Positions 1 through 8,284 of a stretch of DNA of 64,000 nucleotides are shown piece after piece. The notes beneath the pieces are model-generated. The model worked only from the letters and a program-made list of their open reading frames with translations. It had not been told where the DNA came from and made no database searches. The stretch is from Tersicoccus solisilvae (lineage in GTDB: Bacteria > Actinomycetota > Actinomycetes > Actinomycetales > Micrococcaceae): positions 49,157 to 113,156 of the forward strand of contig NZ_BMJI01000008.1 in the NCBI RefSeq assembly GCF_014643255.1, in the 5' to 3' direction. Both the position numbers and the translations under genes were made by a program. Numbering within the stretch: position 1 is the first letter of the stretch; every line of letters starts with the position of its first letter.

Positions 1-684
1 TGCCGGGACCTCGGCGTGCCCGTGACCGGCGGCAACGTCTCCCTCTACAACCAGACCGGCGGCGTGCCGATCCACCCGACTCCCGTCGTCGGCGTGCTCG
101 GCGTGTTCGACGACGTCGCCCGGCGCACCCCGTCCGGCTGGCGCGAGGACGGCCAGGCGATCTACCTGCTCGGCTCCACCCGCGACGAGCTCGACGGCTC
201 CGCCTGGGCGGATCTGCAGGGGCACCTGGGCGGGCGGCCCCCGGTCGTGGACCTGGCCGCGGAGAAGACGCTCGGCGAGATCCTCATCAACGCCTCCCGC
301 GACGGCATGGTCGACGCGGCGCACGACCTGTCCACCGGCGGCCTCGCGGCGGCCCTGGCCGAGGCGTGCCTCCGGTACGACGTCGGGGCCCGGGTGGGGC
401 TGGACGAGGCGGCCGAGCGCGACGGCGTCGACGTGTTCACCCTCCTGTTCTCGGAGTCGCAGGGCCGGGCGCTCGTCGCCGTCCCGCGGTCCGAGGAGGT
501 GCGGTTCACCGACATGTGCACCGCGCGCGGCTACCCGGCGATACGGATCGGCGTCGTCGACTCCGTCGGCACCGGCACGGAGGACGCCCCGGCCCCGTCG
601 CTGGACGTGCAGGGCCACTTCACGGTGCCGTTGGCGCGGCTGCGGGAGGCCTGGTCGGCCACCCTGCCGGCGCACTTCGCCTGA
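1..684 (+). CDS. purL: Phosphoribosylformylglycinamidine synthase PurL, C-terminal part (5' truncated by window)
   Basis: The reading frame is open from base 1 (Cys-Arg-Asp-Leu-Gly...) to a TGA at 682, giving 227 residues of the C-terminal AIRS-type domain of PurL. PurL converts FGAR and glutamine to FGAM in cytosolic purine synthesis. The diagnostic run [13 protein letters not shown] lies near residues 8-20, followed by [17 protein letters not shown], and later [20 protein letters not shown], typical of the glycine-rich nucleotide-binding half. The protein ends normally, so only the 5' end is missing. purA lies about 27 kb away in the same window, so the purine genes are not clustered tightly here. 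Confidence 0.95.
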   Translation, partial: CRDLGVPVTGGNVSLYNQTGGVPIHPTPVVGVLGVFDDVARRTPSGWREDGQAIYLLGSTRDELDGSAWADLQGHLGGRPPVVDLAAEKTLGEILINASRDGMVDAAHDLSTGGLAAALAEACLRYDVGARVGLDEAAERDGVDVFTLLFSESQGRALVAVPRSEEVRFTDMCTARGYPAIRIGVVDSVGTGTEDAPAPSLDVQGHFTVPLARLREAWSATLPAHFA

Positions 685-972
685 TCCGCAGACCGCGACC
701 CGCGGAGCTCCACATCGCCCGCCGCATCTGCCGATCGTTCAGACCCGCGAGGCGCCCCTGCTCCACGGCGAAGCTGGTTCTCCGGCCGATGGCATCAGGA
801 ATGGGAAGCATGCCTCATGGTGCGCCGAACCTCGACCACGCTGCCGTCGTCGTCCACAGCCTGCCGTCGACTGGTCACCAGCTGACCGTCTGTGGCGCCG
901 AACTCGAGCACAACCGACATCTATCGACCAGTCGGCTTGACCAGCCAGCGGGCCGTGCCGAAGGATCGACGG
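685..972. other. Intergenic stretch with no recognised gene
   Basis: About 290 bp between purL and the DinB-type gene. Base composition is a little less GC-rich than the coding DNA around it. No ORF has convincing protein character. A weak stem (TCCGC/GCGGA) follows the purL stop and could take part in termination. The last 12 bases carry GAAGGATC, a modest ribosome binding site for the next gene. Nothing else stands out. Confidence 0.4.
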
Positions 973-1479
973 ATGGATGCACGCGATGTCTACCGCACGA
1001 TCTTCGACGCGATCGCCGAGTCGGTCGAGCGCACCGTCGACGGACTGAGCGCCGAACAGCTGAACCTCCGGCCGTTCGACGACGCCAATTCCGTCGCCTG
1101 GCTCGTCTGGCACCTGACCCGGGTGCAGGACGACCACCTGGCCGACGCGTTCGGTCACCGGCAGGTGTGGCCGCAGCGCTGGAGCGCCGAGTTCGCCCTC
1201 GGGCTGCCGGAGGGCGACACCGGCTACGGGCACTCCTCGGCGCAGGTGGCCCAGGTCCGGGTGACCAGCGCCGATCAGCTGCTCGGCTACCACGCCGACG
1301 TGCACCGGCAGACGCTCGTCGACCTCGAGAGCGTCACCGCGGAGTCGCTCGACGAGGTGGTCGACGAGCGGTGGGACCCGCCCGTCACCCGCGGGGTCCG
1401 CCTGGCCAGCGTCATCGGCGACTGCCACCAGCACCTCGGCCAGGCCGCCTACGTCCGCGGCCTGGCTCCCCACCTCTGA
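973..1479 (+). CDS. DinB-family protein (DUF664-like four-helix metalloprotein)
   Basis: This 168-aa protein has the pattern of the DinB/YfiT/mycothiol-transferase superfamily. That superfamily is a four-helix bundle binding a divalent metal with three histidines. Candidate ligands are His47 and/or His55 in WHLTRVQDDH and His152 or His154 in GDCHQHLGQ near the C-terminus. Many actinobacterial members use mycothiol or bacillithiol as cofactor, but the substrate cannot be read from sequence. The ATG at 973 was chosen over the upstream in-frame start at 892 because AAGGATCGACGG precedes it and family members begin close to the first helix (DVYRTIFDAIAESVERTV). It seems monocistronic and ends 155 bp before the bacteriocin cluster. 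Confidence 0.8.
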   Translation: MDARDVYRTIFDAIAESVERTVDGLSAEQLNLRPFDDANSVAWLVWHLTRVQDDHLADAFGHRQVWPQRWSAEFALGLPEGDTGYGHSSAQVAQVRVTSADQLLGYHADVHRQTLVDLESVTAESLDEVVDERWDPPVTRGVRLASVIGDCHQHLGQAAYVRGLAPHL

Positions 1480-1634
1480 CCCGCACGCCCCCGGGCCGAG
1501 CACGAGATTCCTCCTTCTGGCGCATCGGATGCACCACTTTCGTGGCTGCCGGTCGACGCCGGTCCGTTCCTAGGCTCGAAACCGAGCACGGCGCACCGGT
1601 CGTCTCACCCGCACCAGGCAACGCAGGAGGAACC

Positions 1635-1928
1635 ATGACCAGCACCACCGCATCCCGGAAGACCACGCCGCAGAACCGGAAGGCCGCGGCCGTCGTCACC
1701 GGTCTCGCCGTCCTCGGCCTCGTCGTCGGCACGGCCGCCATCGGCGTCCTGGCCGCGGCGCTCGGCGGCAACGCCGTCCTGGCCGCCAAGGTCGTCGACG
1801 CGATCATCGCCGGCTCGACCGCGGCCACCATCGCCGCGATCCTGCTCTCCGGCGGCTTCGCCGGCATCGGCCTCTTCGCCGTCAAGTGGGCGCTGAAGAC
1901 CGCCGGCCGCAAGGCGGCCATTGCCTGA
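1635..1928 (+). CDS. Circular bacteriocin precursor (uberolysin/circularin type)
   Basis: A 97-aa peptide with a perfect CAGGAGG site 4 nt before its ATG. The N-terminal third is basic then hydrophobic (leader). From about residue 39 it becomes a run of amphipathic helices with a Lys/Arg patch at the end. The core AKVVDAIIAGSTAATIAAIL aligns well with remembered sequences of circularin A, carnocyclin A and garvicin ML: the KVV.xI.AG motif, a central Gly-rich SGGFAGIG, then AVKWALKTAGRKAAIA with the cationic helix. Such peptides are cut from a leader and joined head to tail, and they permeabilise target membranes. The exact cleavage site is not visible; alignment suggests a mature product of about 58-60 residues. 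The following genes match known circular-bacteriocin operons. Classification by pattern only. Confidence 0.78.
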   Translation: MTSTTASRKTTPQNRKAAAVVTGLAVLGLVVGTAAIGVLAAALGGNAVLAAKVVDAIIAGSTAATIAAILLSGGFAGIGLFAVKWALKTAGRKAAIA

Positions 1929-1929
1929 G

Positions 1930-2520
1930 ATGGCGCTCTCGATCGGAACGAACCCGGTGAGCGGAGCGCTGCGCGCCCCGTTCACCGGGTTCATCGCCGT
2001 CGTCGGAGCCGTCTGCCTCGCCCTGTGCACCGCCGGGTACCTCGCCGGCGCGGACCTGTCGTCGCTGGCCGGTGAGCCCGGGCGCACCGGGTACGCCGGG
2101 CCGATGGACGCCCTGACGGAGATCGCCCTCCGCAACGGCAGCGCGGCGCTGGGCCTGCTGGCCGGGATCGTCACGTTCGGCCTGTTCTCGGGCGTGCTGC
2201 TTGGGGTGATCTGCCTGTACTTCGGGGTGCTCGCCCGGATCGCCCTCGACCTGCGCGGCTCGTCCTGGTGGTGGGAGTACCTGCCGTTCGCCTCGGTCGA
2301 GCTGCTGGGATTCCTCGTGATCGCGAGCGGCGGCATGTACCCGGCCGTCCGCAGCATCGCCGCCGTCCTCCGTCGCCCGCCCCGCGGGGGCGTGCTCGCC
2401 ACCATCCTGCGGACCTACCTGACGACGACGGGCCGCCTGCTCGTCCCCCTCGCCGTCGGCGTCGGCCTGCTGGTCCTCGCATCCGTGCTCGAGATCCTCT
2501 GGGGAGTGACCTACTCATGA
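1930..2520 (+). CDS. SpoIIM/DUF95-family membrane protein of the circular bacteriocin cluster
   Basis: A 196-aa integral membrane protein with about five hydrophobic segments. It has the family pattern: ...TEIALRNGSAALGLLAGI in the middle and EYLPFASVELLGFLVIASGG, which resembles the PHGxxEL..AxxxAG signature of SpoIIM/DUF95 proteins. DUF95 proteins are one of the few components shared by circular bacteriocin operons (for example the As-48C/CclC type) and are thought to help maturation, secretion or immunity. The ATG at 1930 begins 1 nt after the precursor stop. An in-frame TTG at 1921 would overlap the precursor and is the alternative start. The 3' end overlaps the next gene (ATGA), so translation is probably coupled. 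Confidence 0.75.
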   Translation: MALSIGTNPVSGALRAPFTGFIAVVGAVCLALCTAGYLAGADLSSLAGEPGRTGYAGPMDALTEIALRNGSAALGLLAGIVTFGLFSGVLLGVICLYFGVLARIALDLRGSSWWWEYLPFASVELLGFLVIASGGMYPAVRSIAAVLRRPPRGGVLATILRTYLTTTGRLLVPLAVGVGLLVLASVLEILWGVTYS

Positions 2521-3074
2521 GTGCATCCGCCCTGCCGTCGCTGCACGCCGTTCCCGCGGGCCGCGATTCCTCCCGCCTTCCGGCCCGCGGGCGCTTGGTG
2601 CGCGCCGTCGTCGCCCTGGTTCCGTGGCTCGCGACGCTCGCCTACGCGGCGGTGTCCCTGCCGCTGCTCGAACGGACGATCGCGACCGGCGGCACCGCCG
2701 CGGCCCGCGACCTGCCCGCGGTGGCCCTGACCGCGGCCACCGTCACCACGGTGCTGATCGTCTGGTTCGGCGTCGGCATCAGCCAGTTGATCGCGGTCCA
2801 CCTCGACCGCGGTTTCCGGCGCGCCGCGACGGCGCACCGGCCCGGCGTCGTCGGTCACGGACCGGCCCTGCTCGCCGTCAGCGGCGCCCTCGTCGTCGCG
2901 ATGGCGGGCAACCTGATCAGCGCGGGCGCCGGAACGCCGCTGCCCGCCAAGATCGGCGTCGGCCTCGCCCTCGCCGCCGCCTACCTGCTGCTCACCCGCC
3001 GCGGCGGGCGCGGCACCACCGCCTGGCGGATCCCGTCCGCCGCCCTCGTCCTCGCGGTCGGGCTGTTCGCCTGA
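2517..3074 (+). CDS. Membrane protein of unknown function in the bacteriocin cluster
   Basis: A 185-aa protein starting at an ATG that overlaps the previous stop as ATGA. It has about four to five hydrophobic helices (VVALVPWLATLAYAAVSL, AVALTAATVTTVLIVWFGVG, LLAVSGALVVAMAGNL, IGVGLALAAAYLLLT and a C-terminal VLAVGLFA), joined by basic loops. No family was recognised. Position and size fit the accessory or immunity membrane proteins that accompany circular bacteriocin genes, but this is inference from context. The tight coupling to the DUF95 gene suggests the two products act together. Confidence 0.7.
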   Translation: MSASALPSLHAVPAGRDSSRLPARGRLVRAVVALVPWLATLAYAAVSLPLLERTIATGGTAAARDLPAVALTAATVTTVLIVWFGVGISQLIAVHLDRGFRRAATAHRPGVVGHGPALLAVSGALVVAMAGNLISAGAGTPLPAKIGVGLALAAAYLLLTRRGGRGTTAWRIPSAALVLAVGLFA

Positions 3075-3109
3075 CCGCTCCACCGATCCCCGACCAGGAG
3101 GTCTCCCCC

Positions 3110-3493
3110 ATGTCCACCACCGCACCCGCTCCGGCCCACCCCGCCCTGCGCGTCGGCGCCACGGCCCTGCTCACCGTGCAGGTGCTCGCCGCCGTGATCC
3201 ACGGCGCCCTGGAGCTGACCGCCGGCGGACCGGGCTCGGGGGACGGGGCGCTGCCCGCCCTGCGCTGGATCGCGCTGGTCGGCGTCGCCCTCACCGTGGT
3301 GGCCGGCGGCATCGCCCTGGCCACCCGCCGGGTGTGGGGGCCGCTCGCCGTGACCGCGGGCATCGCCTCCCTCGTGGCCGGCGTGATCATCTCCCGCCTG
3401 CCCGACGGCGGTGCCGTCGGCATCGTGCTCGCCATCGCGGCCATCGGCTCGCTCTGCGTCGCCTTCGCCCGCCGGACCCCGTCCTCGTCGTGA
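3110..3493 (+). CDS. Small hydrophobic protein, candidate bacteriocin immunity or accessory protein
   Basis: A 127-aa protein with four predicted membrane helices (GATALLTVQVLAAVIHGAL, WIALVGVALTVVAGGIALA, PLAVTAGIASLVAGVII, GIVLAIAAIGSLCVAFA). An AGGAGG-like site (CAGGAGGTC, 3096-3104) lies 6 nt before the ATG. Its stop overlaps the start of the next gene as GTGA. Small hydrophobic proteins of similar size give self-immunity in several circular bacteriocin operons, so this gene and its upstream neighbour are the first candidates here. Sequence alone does not prove this. Confidence 0.7.
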   Translation: MSTTAPAPAHPALRVGATALLTVQVLAAVIHGALELTAGGPGSGDGALPALRWIALVGVALTVVAGGIALATRRVWGPLAVTAGIASLVAGVIISRLPDGGAVGIVLAIAAIGSLCVAFARRTPSSS

Positions 3494-5046
3494 TCGATCC
3501 CGGCGGCCCGGCGTCGTGGTGTCGGGCGGTGCGCTTCGTGGCCACCGCCGACGCCCGGCTCTGGGCACGCCGCCACAGCCTGCCGATCGGCGGGGCGACG
3601 CTGCTCGTCGCCGCCGCCGTCGCGGCCGGGTGCGGGGCGGTCGTCGCGGTCGCGGTGGCCTCGCTGGGGGTGCCCTGGCTGCGCGGCACCACCGTCCTCG
3701 ACGCCGTGCTCCCGGCGGACCTCGACCGGGGCGGCGCCCTGCTCGGGATCGCCGTGGCCGGCGTGCTCGGCCTCAGTGTGGGGCGCGTCCTCGGCGCGAT
3801 GCTGCCGGGCCGGCGGCGGGAGGTCTGGCTGCCGGCCGACCGCCGCGTGCTCCGGCAACTCGGCGTGCCCGTCGGCGCCGTGGCGCTCGTCCGGGTCGGC
3901 ATCGCCGCGGTCCCCGGACGACTGCCGGTCGTCGCGGCCGCGGCCGGCGTCCTCGGCGTCCTCGCGGGGCCGGCCGTCGCGGTCCTCGCCCTCGCCCTGA
4001 TCCTCACCGCCGAGATCACCGCCCTGGCCGTGCTCCGGTCGTCCCCGCCGGCCGCGGCGAGGCGGGGCTGGGCGCCGCATCCGGGCGTCCTCGCCGTCGC
4101 CGCGATCGCCGGCGTCGCCCTGGGCGTCGCCGTGCGCCCGTGGCTGCGCACCCCGGAGGCGCTCGTCGCGACGCTGAACCAGCTCAGCAGCGCCATCGGC
4201 GCGGCACTCGCACCCCTGTTCGGCTCCGCCCTGGCGGCATGCGCCCTGCTCGCCGTCGCGCTCCTCGTCCGCGACCGCGGCGGGCGACGACGGCACCGGC
4301 TCGTGGTCGAGCACCAGCCCGCGGCTGCCCGGACGCCCCTGCGGCCCACCCGCACGATGCTGCTGGCCCAGTGCCTGGACCGGTCCGCGAACGGGGGCGC
4401 CGACGCCATCCGCGGCCTGTTCCGCGCCCTGATGGTGGCGGGTTGGGCCGGCCTGGGGCTCGCGATCGGGCTGAACGGCGCCGTCGCCTCCGTGGTCGAC
4501 CACCAGGTCGTGGTGAGCCTGATCGTCCTGCTCGTCGTCACGGTCACCATCACCATCGCCGCGATCGTCGGCGCCCGCCGGCACCTGCCCACGATGCAGT
4601 GGCTGGTCCGCAGCGGCGCCGCCCAGGGCGACGTCGTCCGGATCTTCCACGGCGGCTACGCCCTCGTCGTCGTGGCCGTCACCGCGCCGGCGACCCTGGC
4701 GGCCGCCGTGCTGGCCGCGTCCGGCGAACTGGCGGTCGTCGCCGTCGCCGCCCCCGTCCTCGGCGTCGCCGCCGCCCAGCTGTGCGGCCTCGCCGACCCC
4801 GCCCCGGTCCGGGAGCCTGACGGCACGGTGCAGCCGGGTCTGCTGGGCGTCCTGGGCGGCCCCCTGCTGACCATGGCGGGCTGCGCGCCCGCGCTGGCCC
4901 GCGGCGTCGTGCCAGCGACCGCCGTCCTGCTCGTCACCGGCGTCGTGGCCCTGGCCGCCGTCCTGTATCTGAGGAGAGTTCTGACATGGACACCGTCATC
5001 ACCGTGGACCGGCTCACGGCCGGCTACACCCAGCATCCCGTCCTGA
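3490..5046 (+). CDS. Large polytopic membrane protein of the bacteriocin cluster (B-type maturation/secretion candidate)
   Basis: A 518-aa protein with roughly eleven to twelve hydrophobic segments and almost no long soluble domain apart from a basic central loop (RDRGGRRRHRLVVEHQP). The GTG at 3490 overlaps the upstream stop as GTGA. In known circular bacteriocin operons a hydrophobic protein of about 500-570 residues (the As-48B/CirB/CclB type) is conserved and essential, with unknown mechanism. This gene has the matching size and position. It could also be simply the permease partner of the ATPase. The last 20 codons read through the start of the ATPase gene, a 61-nt overlap in another frame, which suggests coupling. 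Confidence 0.7.
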   Translation: MIDPGGPASWCRAVRFVATADARLWARRHSLPIGGATLLVAAAVAAGCGAVVAVAVASLGVPWLRGTTVLDAVLPADLDRGGALLGIAVAGVLGLSVGRVLGAMLPGRRREVWLPADRRVLRQLGVPVGAVALVRVGIAAVPGRLPVVAAAAGVLGVLAGPAVAVLALALILTAEITALAVLRSSPPAAARRGWAPHPGVLAVAAIAGVALGVAVRPWLRTPEALVATLNQLSSAIGAALAPLFGSALAACALLAVALLVRDRGGRRRHRLVVEHQPAAARTPLRPTRTMLLAQCLDRSANGGADAIRGLFRALMVAGWAGLGLAIGLNGAVASVVDHQVVVSLIVLLVVTVTITIAAIVGARRHLPTMQWLVRSGAAQGDVVRIFHGGYALVVVAVTAPATLAAAVLAASGELAVVAVAAPVLGVAAAQLCGLADPAPVREPDGTVQPGLLGVLGGPLLTMAGCAPALARGVVPATAVLLVTGVVALAAVLYLRRVLTWTPSSPWTGSRPATPSIPS

Positions 5047-5654
5047 CCGACGTCGGGTTCACCACCGGGCCCGGCATCACGACGCTGACCGCCCCCAACG
5101 GCCGCGGCAAGTCCCTGCTGCTCTCCGTGATCGCCGGGGTGATCGCCCCCCTGGCCGGCTCGGCCACCGTGCTGGGTCGCCCGGCCGAGGACCCCCGGCT
5201 GCACCGTGAGCGCACCTGGACCCCCGCGGAGCCGCCCCTGTTCCCCGAGCTGACGGTGCGCGAACACGTGGACCTGCTGGCCGGGTTGGCCGGCCGGCCC
5301 ACGGCGCCGTGGGTCGAGGCCGCCGAGCGGTACGGCCTGCACCCGTGGTGGGACTACCCGGTCGGCGATCTGTCGACCGGGAACCGGCAGAAGGCCAACC
5401 TCGTGCTCACCTCGTCCGCGCCCGCCGTCGTCCGGCTGCTGGACGAGCCGTTCAACGGCCTCGACACGGCGGCCCGGGCCGTCCTCGCGGGGCAGGTGCA
5501 GGCGTGGGCCGACGCCGGCGCGTGCGTGCTGCTCACCCACCACGGTGCGGACCTGCCGTGGCCGCAGGCCCGCCGGGTCGATCTGCTCGAGACCGGCACC
5601 GCGGCCGGCACCGCTGCCGGCACCGCTGCCGAGGCGCCCGCCGGGCCGGCCTGA
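4986..5654 (+). CDS. ABC transporter ATP-binding protein of the bacteriocin cluster
   Basis: A 222-aa nucleotide-binding subunit. Walker A is APNGRGKS (residues 36-43, Arg in place of the usual Ala), the signature is LSTGN at about 129-133, Walker B is VVRLLDE at 148-154 and the switch His is in LLTHH near 184-185. It presumably powers export or immunity together with the large membrane protein upstream. GAGGAGAG lies 8 nt before the ATG. The C-terminus carries three copies of a 12-bp unit (5595-5630) encoding Gly-Thr-Ala-Ala, followed by an Ala/Pro tail, probably unstructured. It is the last gene of the cluster. The next gene is convergent only 22 bp away. Confidence 0.85.
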   Translation: MDTVITVDRLTAGYTQHPVLTDVGFTTGPGITTLTAPNGRGKSLLLSVIAGVIAPLAGSATVLGRPAEDPRLHRERTWTPAEPPLFPELTVREHVDLLAGLAGRPTAPWVEAAERYGLHPWWDYPVGDLSTGNRQKANLVLTSSAPAVVRLLDEPFNGLDTAARAVLAGQVQAWADAGACVLLTHHGADLPWPQARRVDLLETGTAAGTAAGTAAEAPAGPA

Positions 5655-5676
5655 CGGACCGGCCCGGCGCCGCGCG

Positions 5677-8172
5677 TCAGGTGACGCTGACGACGTGGGT
5701 GGCGTGGTCGTACGTGAACGTCACCGACCGCGGCGCCGCCACGTGCAGGGCGATGTTGCCGCCGTTCGGAGCCCCGCCCTCCCCGTAGTTCTCGTCCCAC
5801 TTCTTGTTCAGCGCCGCCTTGTACTCGTAGTCCCCGGCGGGCAGGGTGACGGTCAGCTTCCACAGCCCGGTGGCCGGGTCCTTCGTCATCTGCGCTTGGT
5901 CGCAGGTGGGATCCCAGTCCCCCGCGCAGCCCATCTCGGAGTTCAGCGATCCCGCGACGGCGACGTTCGTCGGCTCCGGGGTCGGCACCGGGCCCGGCGG
6001 CGTCGGCGTCACCGGCGTGGGCACCGTCCCGGTCGCCGGGGCGCTGGCCGACACGTGCCTGGCGTTGTCCAGGACGAGGGACCGGTACTCGACGGTGGTG
6101 CCCGGCGTCAGGGCGCTCGTGTCGTGGAACACCTGGTAGGGCGCGGTGTCGTCCGTGCCGATGTTCTGCCACGCCCCGCCGGGGGTGCGCGCCTGGAACG
6201 TCACCTCGTAGAAGGATGAGCCGGCGACGTCCGACCGCACGTTCACCCGGGTGTGGTCCGCGCCGGCCGTCTCGACGGCGCTGATCCGCGACGTCGGGGC
6301 GGCGTGCGAGGGCCGGATCCGCCCGTTGGACGCGTACACGGTGGCCGAGAGGGCGGACGCGCTCAGCCGCACGGTCCCGGCCCGGTCGCTGAGCGCGTGC
6401 TTCGCCCCGGTCCCGTAGACGCGGGTGAACATGCCGCGCGGGACGAACGTGGTGATCGGCGCCGTCCTGGCCGTGGTGCTGTTGTTGAGGACGACGACGT
6501 ACTCGCGCTGGGTCGCCCGGTCGATCCGGGAGAAGGCGTAGATGCCCGGGCCCGAGTCCGCGTACCGGTTCTGGTGGGCACCGTTGCGCAGCGCCGGGTA
6601 CCGCTTCGTCAGCGCCGACAGTTCCGCGATGCTGCGGTACAGCGGCCGGGACGTCACGAAGTTGTCGGTCGCGTGGGTGGCCGTGGTGCCGATCAGGTCG
6701 TCGTCCAGGTAGTCGGAGACCTTCGAGGCGAACATGGTCTGCCGGGCGAACTGGTCGCCGCCCGATCCGGTGAAGCCCTGCTCGTCGCCGTAGTAGATCA
6801 CCGGGTTGCCGCGCGAGAAGTACATCAGCTCGTGCGCCAGCCGGTCCTTCGCCAGCCAGACGCCGTCACCGGCGTTCGGGTTGTCCGCCTGCAGGAAGGA
6901 CCCGATCCGGCCCATGTCGTGGTTCCCGAGGAACGTGGGCAGCTGGTAGACGTTCGAGTCGGCGTCCGTGTACCAGTCGTCGCCCGCGAAGAACGCCTGC
7001 AGGTCGGCCGCGGACGTGCCCTTCGACGCGAAGTTGCGGGCCGCGTCCTGGAACGGGAAGTCGAGCACCGACTGCATCCGGTTCGTCGTCGTGTACCGGC
7101 TGGTGAAGTCCCGCGTGGTGTCGTACACCTCCCCGAACATGAAGAACTGGCTCTTGCCCACGTCGTGCGCGAACTGCAGCACCTGCGGCCCGAACTTCTG
7201 CCAGAACTCGTCGTTGACGTGCTTCATCGTGTCGATGCGGAAGCCGTCGATGCCGAAGTCCTTGATCCAGGTCTCGTAGATGTCGATCATGCCGTCGACC
7301 ACCTGCGGCTTCTCGGTGAACAGGTCGTCCAGGCCGGCGAAGTCGCCGTACGTGGAGTTCTCGCCCTGATAGGTCGTGTTGCCGCGGTTGTGGTAGTTCG
7401 TGACGTCGTTGAGCCAGGCCGGGACCTTGAGCGTCTTCTCGGCCGGGTCGAGCACCGGGGTGTACGGGAAGGAGACCGCCGGATCCAGCGGCGGGAAGGT
7501 GGAGGTGCCGGCGTAGTCCCGGTCGTCGAACGGGGTGCCGTCGGCGGCCTTGTAGGGGAACAGCGCCTTGGTGATGTAGTTCGTCCGGTCGCCCTGGGTG
7601 TAGCCGATGACGTCGGCGGTGTGGTTGGTGATGATGTCGAAGTACACCTTCATGCCGCGCCGGTGCGCGGCGGCGATGAGGGTCTTCAGCTCGTCATTGG
7701 TGCCCAAGTGCGGGTCGATCTTCGTGAAGTCGGTGATCCAGTACCCGTGGTACCCCGCCGACGGACCGTCCTCCTGCTGGACCGCCTTGTTGGTGAAGCT
7801 GGGGGTCAGCCAGATCGCCGTCGTGCCCAGCCCCTTGATGTAGTCGACCTTGGAGGTCAGGCCCTTCAGGTCGCCGCCGTTGTAGTAGCCGCGATTCGTC
7901 GGGTCGAAGCCGGAGACGTCCGGGTCCGCGCCCAGGTTGCCCGTGTCGTTGGCGGTCGAGCCGTTGGCGAACCGGTCCGCCATCACGAAGTAGAAGTTCT
8001 CGTTGGTCACGGGCGCCCGCAGGGAGTGGCCCGCGACGGCGGCGGACGACGGCGGCGAGGGGTGCGGGCGCGGCCGGGCCTGCGCGGGACCACCCGCCCC
8101 CAGCAGTGTCGTCGTCAGGGCCGCCGTCAGCACGGCGGCCAGGGCAGCGCGAGAGAAGCGTCGAGGGCGCAC
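5677..8172 (-). CDS. Secreted GH13 alpha-amylase with C-terminal X25-type module
   Basis: An 831-aa extracellular starch-degrading enzyme. Residues 1-32 form a signal peptide (basic n-region, Ala/Leu core, AQA cut site). The GH13 barrel carries FDIITNH (near 178-184), the nucleophile Asp314 in GFRIDTMKH, the acid/base Glu348 in FGEVYD and Asp419 in FLGNHD. A beta domain follows. A Pro/Thr linker (about 716-735) leads to a 96-residue module with GSLNSEMGCAGDWDPTC and YEYKAALNKKWDENYG. That module looks like the X25/pullulanase accessory domain often found in starch enzymes. Start is GTG 8172, preceded by GCGGAGG at good spacing. Exact specificity (amylase, neopullulanase or other GH13) is not decided by sequence. 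Confidence 0.92.
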   Translation of the reverse strand: MRPRRFSRAALAAVLTAALTTTLLGAGGPAQARPRPHPSPPSSAAVAGHSLRAPVTNENFYFVMADRFANGSTANDTGNLGADPDVSGFDPTNRGYYNGGDLKGLTSKVDYIKGLGTTAIWLTPSFTNKAVQQEDGPSAGYHGYWITDFTKIDPHLGTNDELKTLIAAAHRRGMKVYFDIITNHTADVIGYTQGDRTNYITKALFPYKAADGTPFDDRDYAGTSTFPPLDPAVSFPYTPVLDPAEKTLKVPAWLNDVTNYHNRGNTTYQGENSTYGDFAGLDDLFTEKPQVVDGMIDIYETWIKDFGIDGFRIDTMKHVNDEFWQKFGPQVLQFAHDVGKSQFFMFGEVYDTTRDFTSRYTTTNRMQSVLDFPFQDAARNFASKGTSAADLQAFFAGDDWYTDADSNVYQLPTFLGNHDMGRIGSFLQADNPNAGDGVWLAKDRLAHELMYFSRGNPVIYYGDEQGFTGSGGDQFARQTMFASKVSDYLDDDLIGTTATHATDNFVTSRPLYRSIAELSALTKRYPALRNGAHQNRYADSGPGIYAFSRIDRATQREYVVVLNNSTTARTAPITTFVPRGMFTRVYGTGAKHALSDRAGTVRLSASALSATVYASNGRIRPSHAAPTSRISAVETAGADHTRVNVRSDVAGSSFYEVTFQARTPGGAWQNIGTDDTAPYQVFHDTSALTPGTTVEYRSLVLDNARHVSASAPATGTVPTPVTPTPPGPVPTPEPTNVAVAGSLNSEMGCAGDWDPTCDQAQMTKDPATGLWKLTVTLPAGDYEYKAALNKKWDENYGEGGAPNGGNIALHVAAPRSVTFTYDHATHVVSVT

Positions 8173-8284
8173 GGTGTACCTCCGCAGGAGAAAGGCCCGG
8201 GTGATGATGCCTCAGCGTGACCTGTCTCACATCGGGGTGTCAACCGCGGCGCGAGGGTGAGGAGCGCGTCGATACACTGCGACA
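8173..8284. promoter_or_regulatory. Divergent promoter region, amylase / cardiolipin synthase
   Basis: A 112-bp spacer between two divergent genes. On the plus strand TACACT (8273-8278) lies 6 nt before the GTG of cls, the spacing expected for a -10 box of a leaderless mRNA. On the minus strand GCGGAGG serves the amylase. No catabolite-type palindrome could be assigned with confidence. Confidence 0.5.

Noticed and set aside
685..972. Small ORFs between purL and the DinB gene
   Set aside because: No ribosome binding site, no recognisable domain and frames overlapping the purL tail only by chance.
2992..4650. A 552-codon minus-strand frame opposite the bacteriocin membrane genes
   Set aside because: Asp/Gly/Arg-rich with no hydrophobic or domain pattern, while the plus strand shows coupled genes with ribosome binding sites.
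6253..8220. A 655-codon plus-strand frame opposite the amylase
   Set aside because: The amylase on the minus strand has a signal peptide and complete catalytic residues; the plus frame is Val/Arg/Gly-rich without any motif.
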